DNA from: Okapia johnstoni | Lineage: Eukaryota > Chordata > Mammalia > Artiodactyla > Giraffidae | Assembly (NCBI GenBank): GCA_024291935.2 | Contig: JAGTYA010000024.1 | Location: 5,580,001 to 5,644,000 of the forward strand | Direction of reading: 5' to 3' | DNA length: 64,000 nucleotides | Shown: in pieces, positions 21,270 through 31,567 of the stretch | How positions within the stretch are numbered: position 1 is the stretch's first letter | Layout: the number at the start of each line of letters is the position of its first letter | The notes under the pieces: model-generated | What the model saw: only the letters and a program-made list of their open reading frames with translations | Told to the model about the DNA's origin: nothing | The model's database searches: none | Made by a program: the position numbers and the translations under genes

Positions 21270-21450
21270 TTGGTCCTGGGCTCACACCCCGTCTTCTTTC
21301 ACTAGTAATGGAGTTATGCAGGTCTCTTGACAAGCCTCAGTTTCCACATCTGCACATCAGGAGCAGCTCTCTGTCTTTTCCAGTCTTGTGATAAAGATCA
21401 AATGAAGCAGCAAGTGTGCAAACTGCTTTGCAAATGGCTAATGTTCAAGC
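21270..21450 (+). mobile_element. MIR SINE
   Basis: 'acaagcctcagtttccacat' followed by 'ctgcacatcaggagcagctc' and a decayed 'gtgataaagatcaaatgaag'. Confidence 0.65.
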
Positions 21451-22239
21451 CAGTGCTTGAAGACTGGCTCATCATCTCCACCTGTCTTCCCCCGCTCAGT
21501 GTCCCCTCAGCAACCTGGAGTGTGATTTATGTTTTCCTTCTACATTTCATGATCTCCTTCCATGCAGAAACTGTGGCACTAAGAACAGATCAGACAGCAG
21601 GAGCGATGGAATGAGCTTGCCATGTGGAAGCATACGGGCCAGCCTGCTGGATGGAATGCAGACCCCAGTCCCCACAAAAAATCAGAGGGGCAAAGCTGGG
21701 ATCTGCCAAAGCCAAGCCTCTTGGTACCAGTGTTGGTACTATTAGTACCTCTTGGTACTAATGGGGAAGTCCACGCACAGCTTTGGGGTGATGGAATTTC
21801 AGGCATCAAGGCAGCCAGTGGGACAGCTATTTCCTAGCACTGTCTCAGCCCCATCCACCAAGCCCATCAAGGTTGCCCAAAGAACAGCATATTTTTAGTT
21901 AAGATTCTGAGCCCAGGATGGAAGCAGGAAATGATTCATTCTCTCACTCAGCCAATGTACACAAAGGCACATTATTAATATTTACTCGGGGGTTTCTCCA
22001 AGGACCCCAAAAAGCAAATCATGGTGAGAGAAGGGAGCGGAAGATGAGGTTTGCCAGGTTTTCTGGGTGCCTACAGATGGAGTGAAAAAAAGACCCTGCT
22101 AAACATTTTGCATGGCAAGGGTACTACCAGTGTGGGGCTGGAAGGGGCCTGACAGCTCATTCTGTTCACCCCAGAGAGAGAATGGACCCACCCATGGTGA
22201 CCCAGCCAAGTCATGACAGAGGAAGAAATGGAATCTGAG
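21451..22239. other. unique sequence with a perfect hairpin
   Basis: No repeat family or exon was recognised. 21717-21762 contains a tandem and inverted arrangement of ttggtac words. Confidence 0.5.
21741..21762. repeat. 9-bp perfect inverted repeat with 4-nt loop
   Basis: Arms attagtacc (21741-21749) and ggtactaat (21754-21762) surround the loop tctt. The word cctcttggtac also recurs directly at 21717-21727 and 21748-21758. A function is not evident. Confidence 0.85.
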
Positions 22240-22395
22240 AATGTAGAGGGATGGAAAGAGCACGGAACTGTGAGCCCCAGGGCCCCCATCTGTAAAATGA
22301 AAAAATGAACGATATCCGCATAGGTCTGTAGGAAGAGATGACTTGCCCACCGCACCTGGCCAAGAGCAGATGCTTCACAAATGGCACCAATGGTG
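22240..22395 (+). mobile_element. MIR SINE
   Basis: 'ggaaagagcacggaactgtg', 'gcccccatctgtaaaatgaa' and 'caagagcagatgcttcacaa' follow MIR order, with part of the middle lost. Confidence 0.65.
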
Positions 22396-22889
22396 AGTAG
22401 TGATGAGGAGAGGCTGTCAATGCCAGTCCCTGTTCCCATTGCCCAGTGTGCCTTGCAATAGCCTCAGGTGCCTCTTTCAGGAGAGGAGGGTCAGGTTTCC
22501 CAGGCTGGGCTGGGCTGATGAAACTCAGGTTGAGAAAGGATCAGTTACTCGGCACACAATTCTGTTCACAATCTCCTCTCCCCAGGGCCAGAGAGAAGGA
22601 CTGTAAACCCTCTTTTGCCCCAGAAGCCCTATCCCTGGCCCCTTCTCTGGCTCAGCAACCCCCTCCCCCACCCTTCTGTGGCCCTTTCTTTGTCACTGCC
22701 ATGAGGAATGAGGTCCAGATGTCATTTTCTACATGGCGGGCACCTGCTGACAGCTTCTGTCACTTGGCGGCTGTAATTGCTGCTCCCTCTCTCCCCTGTA
22801 TCCCCTTCTCTGCACAGACTTCCTTCTGCCTCTGTCAGGGAGTTTATTAAATAGTTTATTAAATCTCTCTGCCTTTGCTTGCAAACTGT
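22396..22889. other. unique sequence, nothing recognised
   Basis: A short tandem duplication, gtttattaaata then gtttattaaat, is near 22842-22864. No exon was recognised. Confidence 0.45.
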
Positions 22890-22985
22890 CTCTTTCAGAG
22901 ATGAAAAATACTGAGACCCAAAGAGGCAAGATGAACCTCCTGAAAGCCACAAAGCTAGAAAAGGACTGAGCTGGGAGTTTGTGAG
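22890..22985 (-). mobile_element. MIR fragment, antisense
   Basis: 'atactgagacccaaagaggc' and 'gccacaaagctagaaaagga' fit the antisense MIR core. Confidence 0.55.
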
Positions 22986-23154
22986 TTTGTAACTCTGATT
23001 CTCCTGGCTCCTTTGTGACTTCCCCCAGGAAGTGAGGGGATGTGACAGAGGACAGCTGTATATTATGGAGAACAGAGGATCAGAGGAGGGATCCAAGCTG
23101 GTGTAGGGGCAAAATGGAACTTCAGAGGTAGGTGGGGACCTAGGGGTCATTAAG

Positions 23155-23480
23155 CTTATTTCCTCATTCAACAAATGCTGATTAAATACATAGCACCTGG
23201 AAGAGGTCCTGAAGATTCAACTGTGTTTCACAGTCCCTGTCCTCATGGGATCTTGGATGGAACCCAGGTCTCCCACATTGCAGGCAGATGCTTTACCCTC
23301 TGAGTCACCAGGGAAGCCCCCAGGAGAAGAGACAGACAAGTAAATAAACACTCATGGTGCACTGTGATAGGTGAAAACTGTGGATATGCATCAAAGAGAT
23401 ACTTTATCTGGGCTTATCAATCAAGGAAGGCTTCCTGGAGGAGGCAGTGTCTAATTTGAAACCTGAAATGAGTAGAATGT
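23155..23480 (-). mobile_element. L2 LINE fragment, antisense
   Basis: 'ttcaacaaatgctgattaaa', 'cagtccctgtcctcatggg', then after a SINE interruption 'gacagacaagtaaataaaca' and 'aaggcttcctggaggaggca'. Order and strand are consistent on both sides of the insertion. Confidence 0.7.
23248..23320 (-). mobile_element. Bov-tA SINE head fragment
   Basis: Only the tRNA-derived head is present, antisense: 'gaacccaggtctcccacatt', 'gcaggcagatgctttaccct', 'gagtcaccagggaagcccc'. It splits the L2 above. Confidence 0.88.
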
Positions 23481-24229
23481 ATTTCCAGCACCTTGTCTCT
23501 TTGGAGTGAAGAGCTTTGTGGAATTAGCAGATAAAAACCAGGCTGGTATTGACACCAGCATCAGCCCAGAGCAGCAAGTTCTCCTAGAACTGAATTTGAG
23601 TCATATTGCCAACTTCCATGTTGCTCTACAATGCCACTCAATACAATTCTTAATATTTTGGCCTCTCCTCGTAAAGTGCATGTGTGTGGCAAGGGTCAGG
23701 GTGGTGGGGTTGTTTACAGATAAATGCACACAAACTTCAAGGATGGAAAGGTGTTTGTGGCTGACTTGGTTGAGGCTGTATAAAGTTCTGGGTTGTGGGT
23801 GATGCTAAGAGCAGACAAGAAACCCTGTGGAGAAGGAAACAGAAAGGGACGCAGGCAGATCCTGGTCCTCAGGTTCTTCCTGAACCCCTCTGCTCTCCCC
23901 CCCTGTCAGCATTCAAGATGCAGAAGGGGGTCTGTACATGACATTCTCCTTTTGCTGGGTACCTGAACAGATTCTGCTGCCTGTGACTCAAGAGGCCTTG
24001 ATTCTGAACATGAAGAGGAGCTGCCAGGTGGCCAGAGGGGTCCAGAGCCAGGCAGCCAGCTGACTTCAGGAGGAAGAGCTCTGCCTGGCAGTACTGAGGC
24101 CCCGGGGGAGTCCTTCACACCTGTGGGGCTGAGGTGCCCTGCTCAGTGCTCTCTCTCCTAGTCCATCGCTTCCCTGCTTGGTTTTCTCCCTCCATGTCTC
24201 TCCCTGCCTTTTCTCCCACTCAGCCCTTC
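23481..24229. other. unique sequence, nothing recognised
   Basis: Frames at 23506-23802 plus and 23906-24118 minus have no recognisable domain. Confidence 0.45.
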
Positions 24230-24830
24230 ACCGGATCATTCATTATCCCACAAGCACAGTCTGTGCATGTCCAGCCCCCAGGCTGGCCATGAAGGGAACA
24301 CCCCAGGGGGCCGAAGCTATGTTCCTGTCCTTGGGGAGCTCCCCGTCTGGCTGGAGAAACAGATGAGTCCATCACGACCCAGAGCGGTCAGTACTGAGAT
24401 AGGGGGAGAGGCTGCGTGGGACGGGGAGCCCAGGGAAGACCCTGACCTTGGACCGAAGTCAGGGAGGACCTCTGGGAGGAGGCGGTGCCCATGCTGAGAC
24501 TTGGAGGAGAAGCAAGGAATCAGCAGGAGGAGGGGGGTGGGGGGAGTGAGGTAGATGGGGGAGAAGGTTATCACTGGCGGCAGCAACTTGGCACCTGCAA
24601 AGGTGTGGCAGAGAGGGAGAGCCAGGAGCCTTGGGAGTGGCAGGCAGTGCGGGGTGGCTGGGGCTGGGGAGTGGGTGTGGAATGAGGGATGGGAAGGTGG
24701 GGAAAGACAGGACAGGACTCCTCTGGGATCAGATCACAGAGGACGGGGCTGGGCTGTGCAGGCTGGGCTTCACCCTGAGGGCCCTGGGAGCCAAGCAGGG
24801 ATGGGGGAGGGGGTCGGGGAGGAAGGGACC
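24230..24830 (-). mobile_element. L2 LINE fragment, antisense, long
   Basis: 'ggggagctccccgtctggct', 'gtcagggaggacctctggga', 'ggaggcggtgcccatgctga', then 'gatcagatcacagaggacgg' follow antisense L2 order over about 600 bp. Parts are G-rich (24530-24560). Confidence 0.6.
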
Positions 24831-24901
24831 CGTCTGTAGGCATTGGGGTGGGGGGCGGATTCCAAGAGGATCCGGCTTCTCCAAGCCCTGGTTGGGAAGA
24901 A

Positions 24902-25040
24902 CCTTCCTTCTCCCCCTCTTCCCCTTCCCGCCCTTGCTTTTTCCCTCCTCCCTCCTCTGATGCCCCTGCTTCTCTCTCTGTCCTCTCCTCCAGTCCCCTT
25001 TCTATCTCCGCTTCTCTCTTTGCCTTTCCTCCTTCCTCCG
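24902..25040 (+). repeat. pyrimidine-rich tract
   Basis: Nearly all C/T on the plus strand, with pure pyrimidine blocks at 24902-24929 and 24937-24958. Such tracts can form triplex-type structures. The Glu/Arg/Gly-rich frames on the minus strand (24571-25089, 24770-25351) come from this composition. Confidence 0.85.
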
Positions 25041-25335
25041 ACCCGGGTTCCCTGATCGACTCGCTCCATTCTCTCCAGACTCTCCTCACCTCCAGGCACA
25101 GGGCTGCATCCCGGCTGACCTCCCCTTGCGAGGATCGGCAGCGCCACCTTCAGGTCAGATCCGGGACCGCCGCGGGGTCTCCCACACCAGAAAGACTCTG
25201 GGGTCCTTTTCTGCCTCCTGGAGAAGACACAGAGGTGCCCGCCCACCTGGCCCGGTCCCAGGGCCCCCGTCTGTCCCCCGCAGCCTCGGGTCTGGCTGCT
25301 CTGGGTCGACCCTGGCATCAGTACCAGCGCCGCCT
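25035..25335. promoter_or_regulatory. CpG-rich cluster
   Basis: By eye about 19 CpG dinucleotides fall in 300 bp, including cgccgcgggg-type groups near 25168. This is far denser than the surrounding CpG-poor DNA. It could be a small CpG island (promoter or enhancer) or simply GC-rich unique DNA. No transcription start or exon is evident. Confidence 0.4.
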
Positions 25336-25619
25336 CTGTCTCCCCTAACAACCCTAATTACCAGGCAAGCTCTTCTCCCAAAGACCAGACGACAGAACTA
25401 ATGTGCTTTAATAGCAGAATTCCTTCCCTTTCACAGCCCCGTGCCCCGGAGTGCTGCCAGCCTGAGGATGCCAGTGTTCTCTGCTCTCCTGGGAGGGAGG
25501 GCCCCACAGGGGCTAGCGTGCCCATATTACATATGGGGAACTCAAGGTTCGCACAGGGTGAGCAGGGGTGAGTCACTGTGGACCCAGGAAAGCCTGGCGC
25601 TGTGCACTTCTTTACTTGT
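25336..25619. other. unique sequence, possible decayed antisense MIR
   Basis: 'cccatattacatatggggaa' near 25518 resembles the antisense MIR core, but the match is weak. Nothing else was recognised. Confidence 0.35.
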
Positions 25620-25624
25620 TCAGT

Positions 25625-26040
25625 AATCACTCATGGACACCCAGGCTGTGCCAAGTGGAGTTCCAGGACTAGGGACTCAGAGGTGGAAAGACAGCGGAGG
25701 AAGTCCCTGCCCTGGGGAATATAAGGAACGGTGCTGGTGCTGGGTGACCGGAGGCAGGACCTGGAAAGTGTCAGTTACTGTGGGAGCCCAGAGAAGGTGC
25801 TGGCAACACAGGGGGATTCCGCAAAGAGGGGAGGGGAGCTCTGATCTGGCTTCACAGAGGAAACGGCGTCTGAGCTGATTCACCCAGGTAGAGTCAGAGT
25901 GTGCCTGGAAAAGATGATGGAAGGGCCTTCCAGGAAAGGGAACGGCATATCAAAGGCAGGGAGGCCAGAAAATACGGGAGAAAGGGAATCCTGTGTGATT
26001 GAAAAGTTGGGAGGGGGATTAGGTTGGAGGGAAGAGCTTT
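25625..26040 (-). mobile_element. L2 LINE fragment, antisense
   Basis: 'gtccctgccctggggaatat' (after a decayed tail at 25625), 'ggcgtctgagctgattcacc', 'ggccttccaggaaagggaac', 'ggcatatcaaaggcagggag' follow antisense L2 order. Confidence 0.7.
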
Positions 26041-26084
26041 TGGGATCTCCTTCAGTAGGCATCAGGGAAACAGCTTATAATAGT

Positions 26085-26330
26085 AGTAATGGTTCTCCAG
26101 GAGCCGCAGTGGACACTGACTGAGGGCTTCCATTTGATGAGGCACATTCTGAACACCTTAGGCCTTTCTTTTACTAGCTCTAGGTGGGTATAGTTCTTGC
26201 CATCTCTGTTTTGTAGAGAGAAGCAGGCACAGAGAGACTGTCACCTGCCCCCAATCACTCAGCTCATAAGCAGAGATTTGACCCCAGCATCGTGGCTCCA
26301 GAGCCTGTGACCTCAACACGGACACTAATA
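26085..26330 (-). mobile_element. MIR SINE, antisense
   Basis: 'tgaggcacattctgaacacc', 'gagagaagcaggcacagaga', 'aatcactcagctcataagca', 'gatttgaccccagcatcgtg' give a nearly complete antisense MIR. Confidence 0.75.
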
Positions 26331-26459
26331 AGGGAGGTGGGATGGGGTGGGAGTGGATCCCAGGGTTCTTTAGGAGACAGACCCTCTAGCCTGAGCTGCT
26401 GATTAGAAGAGGAAGCCGAGATGATGTCTTGGTCTGATGGTGGCATTCAGATATACTCC

Positions 26460-26600
26460 TTCTGAGAATAAATACCTACTTCATGCCAGCCCGGACTTGG
26501 TCTCTGCCCTCAGGAAACTGGCTTTTCAATAGGGATGATGAGCCCTAAACATGAACATATGACTGAAGACAATGATTTCAGTGATCCACACAGGGAGGAA
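26460..26600 (-). mobile_element. L2 fragment, antisense
   Basis: 'atacctacttcatgccagcc' and 'ttggtctctgccctcaggaa' match the antisense L2 3' end. Confidence 0.6.
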
Positions 26601-26984
26601 AATTGAACAGGGAGAGGAACACCTCCTTAGGACCAACCTCCTGGGATAGACCTTGCAGCCCCTCCCCTCCAAGGATCCCCCACCCCCACTGCACAGGGGT
26701 GAGACACTGATGGCCCACCTCTAGAAAATGCCCCTAAAGACTCCTTGCTGCTTTCTGGGTCATTTTCTACCCCCATGCCTTGGCGTCCTGCCATCCCCCT
26801 TGGGGACATACCAGAGTAATGGGCCCAAAATAGCAAAGGTTTTAGCTTCCTCTGCCTACCTCCAGGGCCAGGGGTGCAGAGGGACAGCTCAGACCAGTGG
26901 AAACATAGCCCTGACCGAAGGAAGGAAAAGAAATTCCCTACCACATGCTGTTTGGTTTTGAATAACCCCCTGGGTCACCTATAA
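26601..26984. other. unique sequence, nothing recognised
   Basis: No repeat or exon was recognised. Confidence 0.45.
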
Positions 26985-27225
26985 AATATTAGACACAGAG
27001 AATCTTAGAGCAATAGGGTCTTAGATCCTCAGACTTAGCATCAAATTACAGACTCTAAGGCTCTTAGAATCATGGAATGTTAGAAATAGAGTACCTTAGA
27101 TTCACCTTAAATTATAGATTTTTAGAATTAGAACACAAGATTTAAAAAATCTTGGAAGCCTAGGATTTTAAGAGTTTGGAGTTGCAGGAAACTTGAAGGT
27201 CATCTCCTAGCTCCATCTTTCACCA
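26985..27225 (-). repeat. CTTAGAATC-rich interspersed repeat (MIR3-like tail)
   Basis: The words cttagaatc, cttagatc and ttagaattag recur and lead into 'gttgcaggaaacttgaaggt' and 'catctcctagctc'. My recollection of the MIR3 antisense end is a similar run of 'tagaatcatagaatgttag' followed by a 'gatcatctagtcc' segment. The family assignment is uncertain. Confidence 0.45.
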
Positions 27226-27355
27226 GCTGATGTCTTTGGCATTGACTTCATCTCTCTGGGCTTCAGTTTCCTTTTTGTTTTAAAAAAACGCATAACAATA
27301 GTTTGCACATAACATGGTTGCTAAGAAGGTTCAATGAGTTGGCTGTGAGCAGAAC
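27226..27355 (+). mobile_element. MIR SINE
   Basis: 'catctctctgggcttcagtt' followed by tcctttttgttt and 'aggttcaatgagttggctgt' is a plus-strand MIR. Confidence 0.6.
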
Positions 27356-27894
27356 CACAAGCATGCCCAGCATGGGTGACAAGCATGAGTACACTGTAAG
27401 CTGTACTAAATACTCTCACGACTAATCTATTTCCCTTGTAATATAGGTTAACCAGCCTCTCATCCCTCTGCCACCCAGCTTCTGTGTAGGAAGCCATCTA
27501 GGCTAGAAATACTCACCCCCGTGGGAAGTAACCTTTCTCCTGCTGCATAGTACTGGTTCCTTTCATGCCTCTCAAACCTGCTGTCCCGTAGAACAACAGG
27601 CTTTTTTTTGTTTCAACACTGTCCTCTAGTGCTGGAGACCCCCTCCTCAAAGCCATCACAGACACGGGAATCAGAGAGCCCAGCAGCTCAGTCCCTTCTC
27701 CCAGACAGTCCTGGTGGAAGTGGTGCAATTTGTCTGCAATCCTCCCCCCAACCTACTGCCTTTTTCTTCCTTTCTGGAACTGAATGATGGAGAAGATGAT
27801 GCAAGTACGCAGAGGCTCAAGAAGGAAAAGAACTCCTGCGCCCGAGCCCCCCGTCTCCTCCCTGCCCCCACTCCACTCCTTGTAGCAGGTGCAA
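27356..27894. other. unique sequence, nothing recognised
   Basis: A T8 run is near 27602. No repeat or exon was recognised. Confidence 0.45.
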
Positions 27895-28140
27895 TGAATG
27901 GTCCCTGTGTCTCAGACCCGTCAGGTTCTGCCAGGCCTGCTTCTCTGCACATGCCCTTCCCCCTGCCCTGGAACGCCCTCCTCTCTCCTGGCTAAACTCC
28001 TGTCACCCTTCCCACCACATGCCCCCTCCGTTGTGAAGTCTCAGCTCTCCTCCACCCCCACTCCTCTGCACCCACCTACCCCAACCATTGTTCTCTAAAG
28101 ACCTTTTCAGTCCCAGATCTTCTTTCTTTGAGAAGCTCCT
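27895..28140 (+). mobile_element. L2 LINE fragment, sense
   Basis: 'catgcccttccccctgccct', 'ggaacgccctcctctctcct' and 'gttgtgaagtctcagctctc' correspond to the sense L2 segment around 'tgcctggaacgctcttcc'. Confidence 0.65.
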
Positions 28141-28613
28141 TCCTCCATCAGTTCATAGGTATTGCAATCGGATCCCACATTAAATCCATGTATAGGTAAC
28201 TGTGGAAGAGCCAAGTGGAGCAGAAAGTGACTCTTGGACAATGTAAGATTTTGTAGACATTTAATTAAGCATGTATCAGCTTTCTGCTGCATTTATGTTA
28301 CAGCTTTCTGTTTGTATTTAAATCCCCTGACTCTCTTCAGGCCTTAAACATTTTCATAGACCCTTGAAGTTCTGCAGCCCTGGCACTGTGCGTAGAATTG
28401 AGCAGTACAGCTGATGGAGAAACACTCCCCTCCCAGCCCCCTCCTCAACCAGGCAGAACCAGATCCTACACAGTACCGCGTGGTGATGCGGTGGTCATCT
28501 GTGTGTCGTAGTCCCCACTGGGCAAGCCAAGGGTCACAGCTTGTCATTTCCAGATGCCACATGCTCAGCTCAGAGTCAGGTACAGAAGAATCAGTAAACT
28601 TGTTGGGAGAAAG
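28141..28613. other. unique sequence, nothing recognised
   Basis: No repeat or exon was recognised before the SINE target site at 28614. Confidence 0.45.
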
Positions 28614-28623
28614 TAAGCAGGCA

Positions 28624-28819
28624 GGGACTTTCCTGGTGGCCCAGTCATTGAGAATCTGCCTTCCATTGCAGGGGACTCGGGTTCCATCCCTGACCTGGGA
28701 ACTAAGATCCTATACACCATGGAGCAGTTGAGCCTGTGTGCTGCAGTGAAGGATCTTACATGATGCAACTAAGGCCTACATAGCCAAATAAATACATAAT
28801 AAATTAATATTAAAAAAAA
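28624..28819 (+). mobile_element. tRNA-derived SINE with 10-bp target duplication
   Basis: Head 'gactttcctggtggcccagt', middle 'ttccatccctgacctgggaa', then an A-rich tail. Perfect direct repeats taagcaggca lie at 28614-28623 and 28820-28829. The body is the shorter CHR/ART2-like form, distinct from Bov-tA. Confidence 0.9.
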
Positions 28820-28829
28820 TAAGCAGGCA

Positions 28830-29364
28830 AAGTAGAGCAAGCCTGCAGGAAGCAGCAGACATACATGTCTGGATTTTGTGAGTTCAGAACATGAGGGTGG
28901 ACTCAGACCCCTCCCCCTCACTGTCTACCACCTTGGGGAGCAGGAATTTCTTTCCTGAGAGACCAAGCGTTTCCTTCTCTATGGAGATATTACCAGAATG
29001 CGGTGTTCCTGAGATCCTACTGTGAGCCAGCTGTGGGGTGAGCATCACCGACCTGTCACCCTCATGCTGGTCTCTACACATCACATCTCGAGCAGAAGCC
29101 TGGGGCCGGAGCCTGCACCCATGTGTCCACTGACACCCCTCTCCAACAGTCAGGATGGTGTAGAGGGGAGAGCGTGGGCAGCAGATGGAACCACTCTGGA
29201 CAGTCTCCCAGGCCCTCTGCAGGGAGATGGACATTCCGGCAGCAGCCTGGCTGGTTAGACCTAGGTTTGGAAGTCCCGAGGTCACATTATGGTCACATCG
29301 GGATACCTTCTGACCCCCGAGGGAGTGACATACTCTACTGTCACATCTCTCCATCCCCCACCAG
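28830..29364. other. mostly unique sequence
   Basis: A weak antisense MIR-like phrase, 'gatcctactgtgagccagct', is at 29012. Frames are open on both strands (28884-29375 minus, 29123-29464 plus), with no recognisable protein. Confidence 0.45.
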
Positions 29365-29440
29365 CTCATGTTCAAAAACCCACCAGACCCTTCCTGACCA
29401 CCCCACTAAAGAGCCCCTTCCTTCCTCTGGGGGACCCACA
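29365..29440 (+). mobile_element. L2 fragment, sense
   Basis: 'cagacccttcctgaccaccc' followed by cactaaagagccccttcc matches the sense L2 phrase 'cttccctgaccaccc'. Confidence 0.55.
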
Positions 29441-29499
29441 GAGGGACCGGCTAAGGTTCAGTGAAGACTCACAGCTCAGGGAAATCTCATCAGAAGAAA

Positions 29500-29735
29500 A
29501 GAGATGAGTGTGTGCTGAGCAACTGCTGTGTTCCATGACTGATGATCAGAGCCACCACTGTGACCTTATCTGAACATCACAGCAGTCCTCTGAGGGAGGA
29601 GGTTATCATGTTTGATCTTTTACAAAGGAAGAAGTTCAAAACCAGGGAGATGGCTTGCCTTGTCTAAGGCCAAGTCTTGGACAGAGTGTAAGTGACAGAG
29701 CCAGGCCCAGCCCTCTATCCACTGCCCTGGAGATG
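29500..29735 (-). mobile_element. MIR SINE, antisense, near full length
   Basis: 'gctgagcaactgctgtgttc', 'cagcagtcctctgagggagg', 'agagtgtaagtgacagagcc' and 'aggcccagccctctatccac' follow antisense MIR order. Confidence 0.75.
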
Positions 29736-30049
29736 GAGGTTCGGGCTCCTTGGCCTTGGAGGTCATAGCTGATGCTACCTGCTGATGGTGTGGGTTAGAC
29801 TGTCCCAAGAGAATGTGAAGGAGGACAAGTCACAGTAGAGGAGCTCAACGATAAATGTGAGTGTGCTATGAAGATGGGTTGAGAGACCAGGCAAGTGGTT
29901 GGAGAATAATCCATCAGAGACCGGGCGGAGGACTAAGAAAGAAAGTGATGTGAAGAGAGGGGAGTGGAAGGGAGAAACAAGAAGTGGGTGCCATAGACAT
30001 AGAAAACGCATTTACAGTTACCAAAGGGGAAGGAGGGAGCAGATAAACT
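29736..30049. other. unique purine-rich sequence, nothing recognised
   Basis: 29820-30040 is purine-rich on the plus strand, and the minus strand is open accordingly. No repeat or exon was recognised. Confidence 0.45.
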
Positions 30050-30054
30050 AGGAG

Positions 30055-30115
30055 CGCTGGATTAACATATGCACACACTATATATATCAAGGGCCTACTG
30101 TACGGCACAGGGATG
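30055..30115 (+). mobile_element. short ruminant L1 3'-end fragment
   Basis: 'atgcacacactatatatatc' then 'gggcctactgtacggcacag' corresponds to the L1 3' region that reads 'gacctactgtatagcacaggg'. Only about 60 bp is present. Confidence 0.6.
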
Positions 30116-30249
30116 GGCCAGGTTGCAGGGTTGGGCAGAAGAAGAGGAGATGAGGGAGAAGTAAAACGATGGTGGAGCAGCTCAAGGGACACCCCACCCC
30201 ACTCCAGCCCTAATGTGATCAGTTGGTTTAAATCAAGAAGCAGAGGAAC

Positions 30250-30434
30250 CTGGTGGAAAGGATGTGGGGTTAGGTGTCAAGGCAGCGTGGCTGGAGTCTG
30301 GTTTACAAGGTTTGCGAGCTGGGTGACCTTGCTTCCTCTCCCTGGGCCTCATTTTTCTCAGCTGTAAAATGGGATCCAGAACACCCACCCATGCTTACTC
30401 ACAGAGAGTTCTGACTCAGCACAATGACCACGGT
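30250..30434 (+). mobile_element. MIR SINE
   Basis: 'gcgagctgggtgaccttgct', 'ctgggcctcatttttctcag' and 'ctgtaaaatgggatccagaa' give plus-strand MIR. Confidence 0.78.
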
Positions 30435-30615
30435 AAAGTCTTCAACAACCCAGGCTCTGGAATCACTGTCACTTCCTGGATGAGATGACCTTGGGCAGGA
30501 GGCCTCAAAATGGGGACATTAATTGTGTCTGCTTTGTGGTATCATTTCGAAAGAGGCAATGCCTGCATTGTGCTTAGCATGGCACAGTGTGAAAGAAGTG
30601 CTCCACAATGACAAA
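30435..30615 (+). mobile_element. MIR SINE, tandem with the previous copy
   Basis: 'aggctctggaatcactgtca', 'gatgaccttgggcaggaggc', 'aaaatggggacattaattgt' and 'gaagtgctccacaatgac' give a second plus-strand MIR directly following the first. Confidence 0.72.
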
Positions 30616-30769
30616 GACCAGCAGCCACGATGAAACGGGCAACTTGTGGGCTTGTGGGTGGATTTTTCTGCTAGCTTCCTCTTCCCAGGGTCTAGGGCCT
30701 TTGTAGGTGAAGGCTCAGACTGACCTCAGTATGCTGGAGTCTTGGAGGCAGAAAGGAACCTGGAGATGA

Positions 30770-30910
30770 GCTCTATATGCCAAGTTTTTCATGGAAAGAT
30801 AGAAAATTAGGGCTAGAGAGGGTTGAACCTAAGGTCACACAGAGTGATGGTTGAGCCAGGGTAAGGACTTGGGGACACCTGACTCCAGGAGCAGTTTCCT
30901 GTGTGCACTG
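30770..30910 (-). mobile_element. MIR SINE, antisense
   Basis: 'gggctagagagggttgaacc', 'taaggtcacacagagtgatg' and 'gacacctgactccaggagca' give antisense MIR. Confidence 0.75.
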
Positions 30911-30977
30911 GTGTCAGCATTTGGGGGTTCATTACCCTCCAAAGTGGACCAAACCAAAGCAAGAAATAGCTGCTGAA

Positions 30978-31567
30978 AGCTGGACATCATGGAGTATGAA
31001 GTCAAGTGGGCCTTAGGAAGCGTTACTATGAACAAAGCTAATACCATACAATTGTGTTCATTTCACATGCTAGCAATGCTATCCTTAAAATCCTTCAAGC
31101 TAGGCTTTGACAGTCCATGAACTGAGAAATTCCAGATGTACAAGCTGGGGTTCAAAGAGGCAGAGGAATCAGAGATTAAATTGCCAACATTCATTGGATC
31201 ATGGGGAAAGCAAGAGAATTCCAGCAAAACATCTACTTCTGCTTCATTGAGTACGCTAAAGCCTTTGTCTGTGTGGACCACAACAAACTGTAGAATATTC
31301 TTAAAGAGATGAGACTATCAAAGCACTTTACCTGTCTCCTGAGAAACTTGTATGCTGGACAAGAAACAAGAGTTAGAACTGGACATGGAACAATTGGCTG
31401 GTTCAAAATTGGTAAAGTATTATGACAAGGCTGTATATTGTTGCCCTACTTACTTAAATTATATGCAGAGTATATCATGTGAAATGCAAGGCTGGATGAA
31501 TCACAAGCTGGGATCAAGATTGCTGGGAGAAATGTCAATGACCTCAGATATGCAGATGTTATTTTGC
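30978..31567 (+). mobile_element. BovB LINE, sense, upstream part of a split copy
   Basis: Reverse-transcriptase ORF remnants. The EYEVKW landmark is near 30990. The segment around 31170-31250 resembles the conserved IDYAKAFD region, here decayed to IEYAKAF, and the copy stops just after the YAD motif near 31555-31567. An internal deletion near 31050 and several stops break the frame. The matching downstream part resumes at 32641. Confidence 0.88.

Noticed and set aside
24571..25351. 172- and 193-codon minus-strand frames rich in Glu, Arg and Gly
   Set aside because: They reflect the complement of a pyrimidine tract and GC-rich DNA; other frames on both strands are open too.
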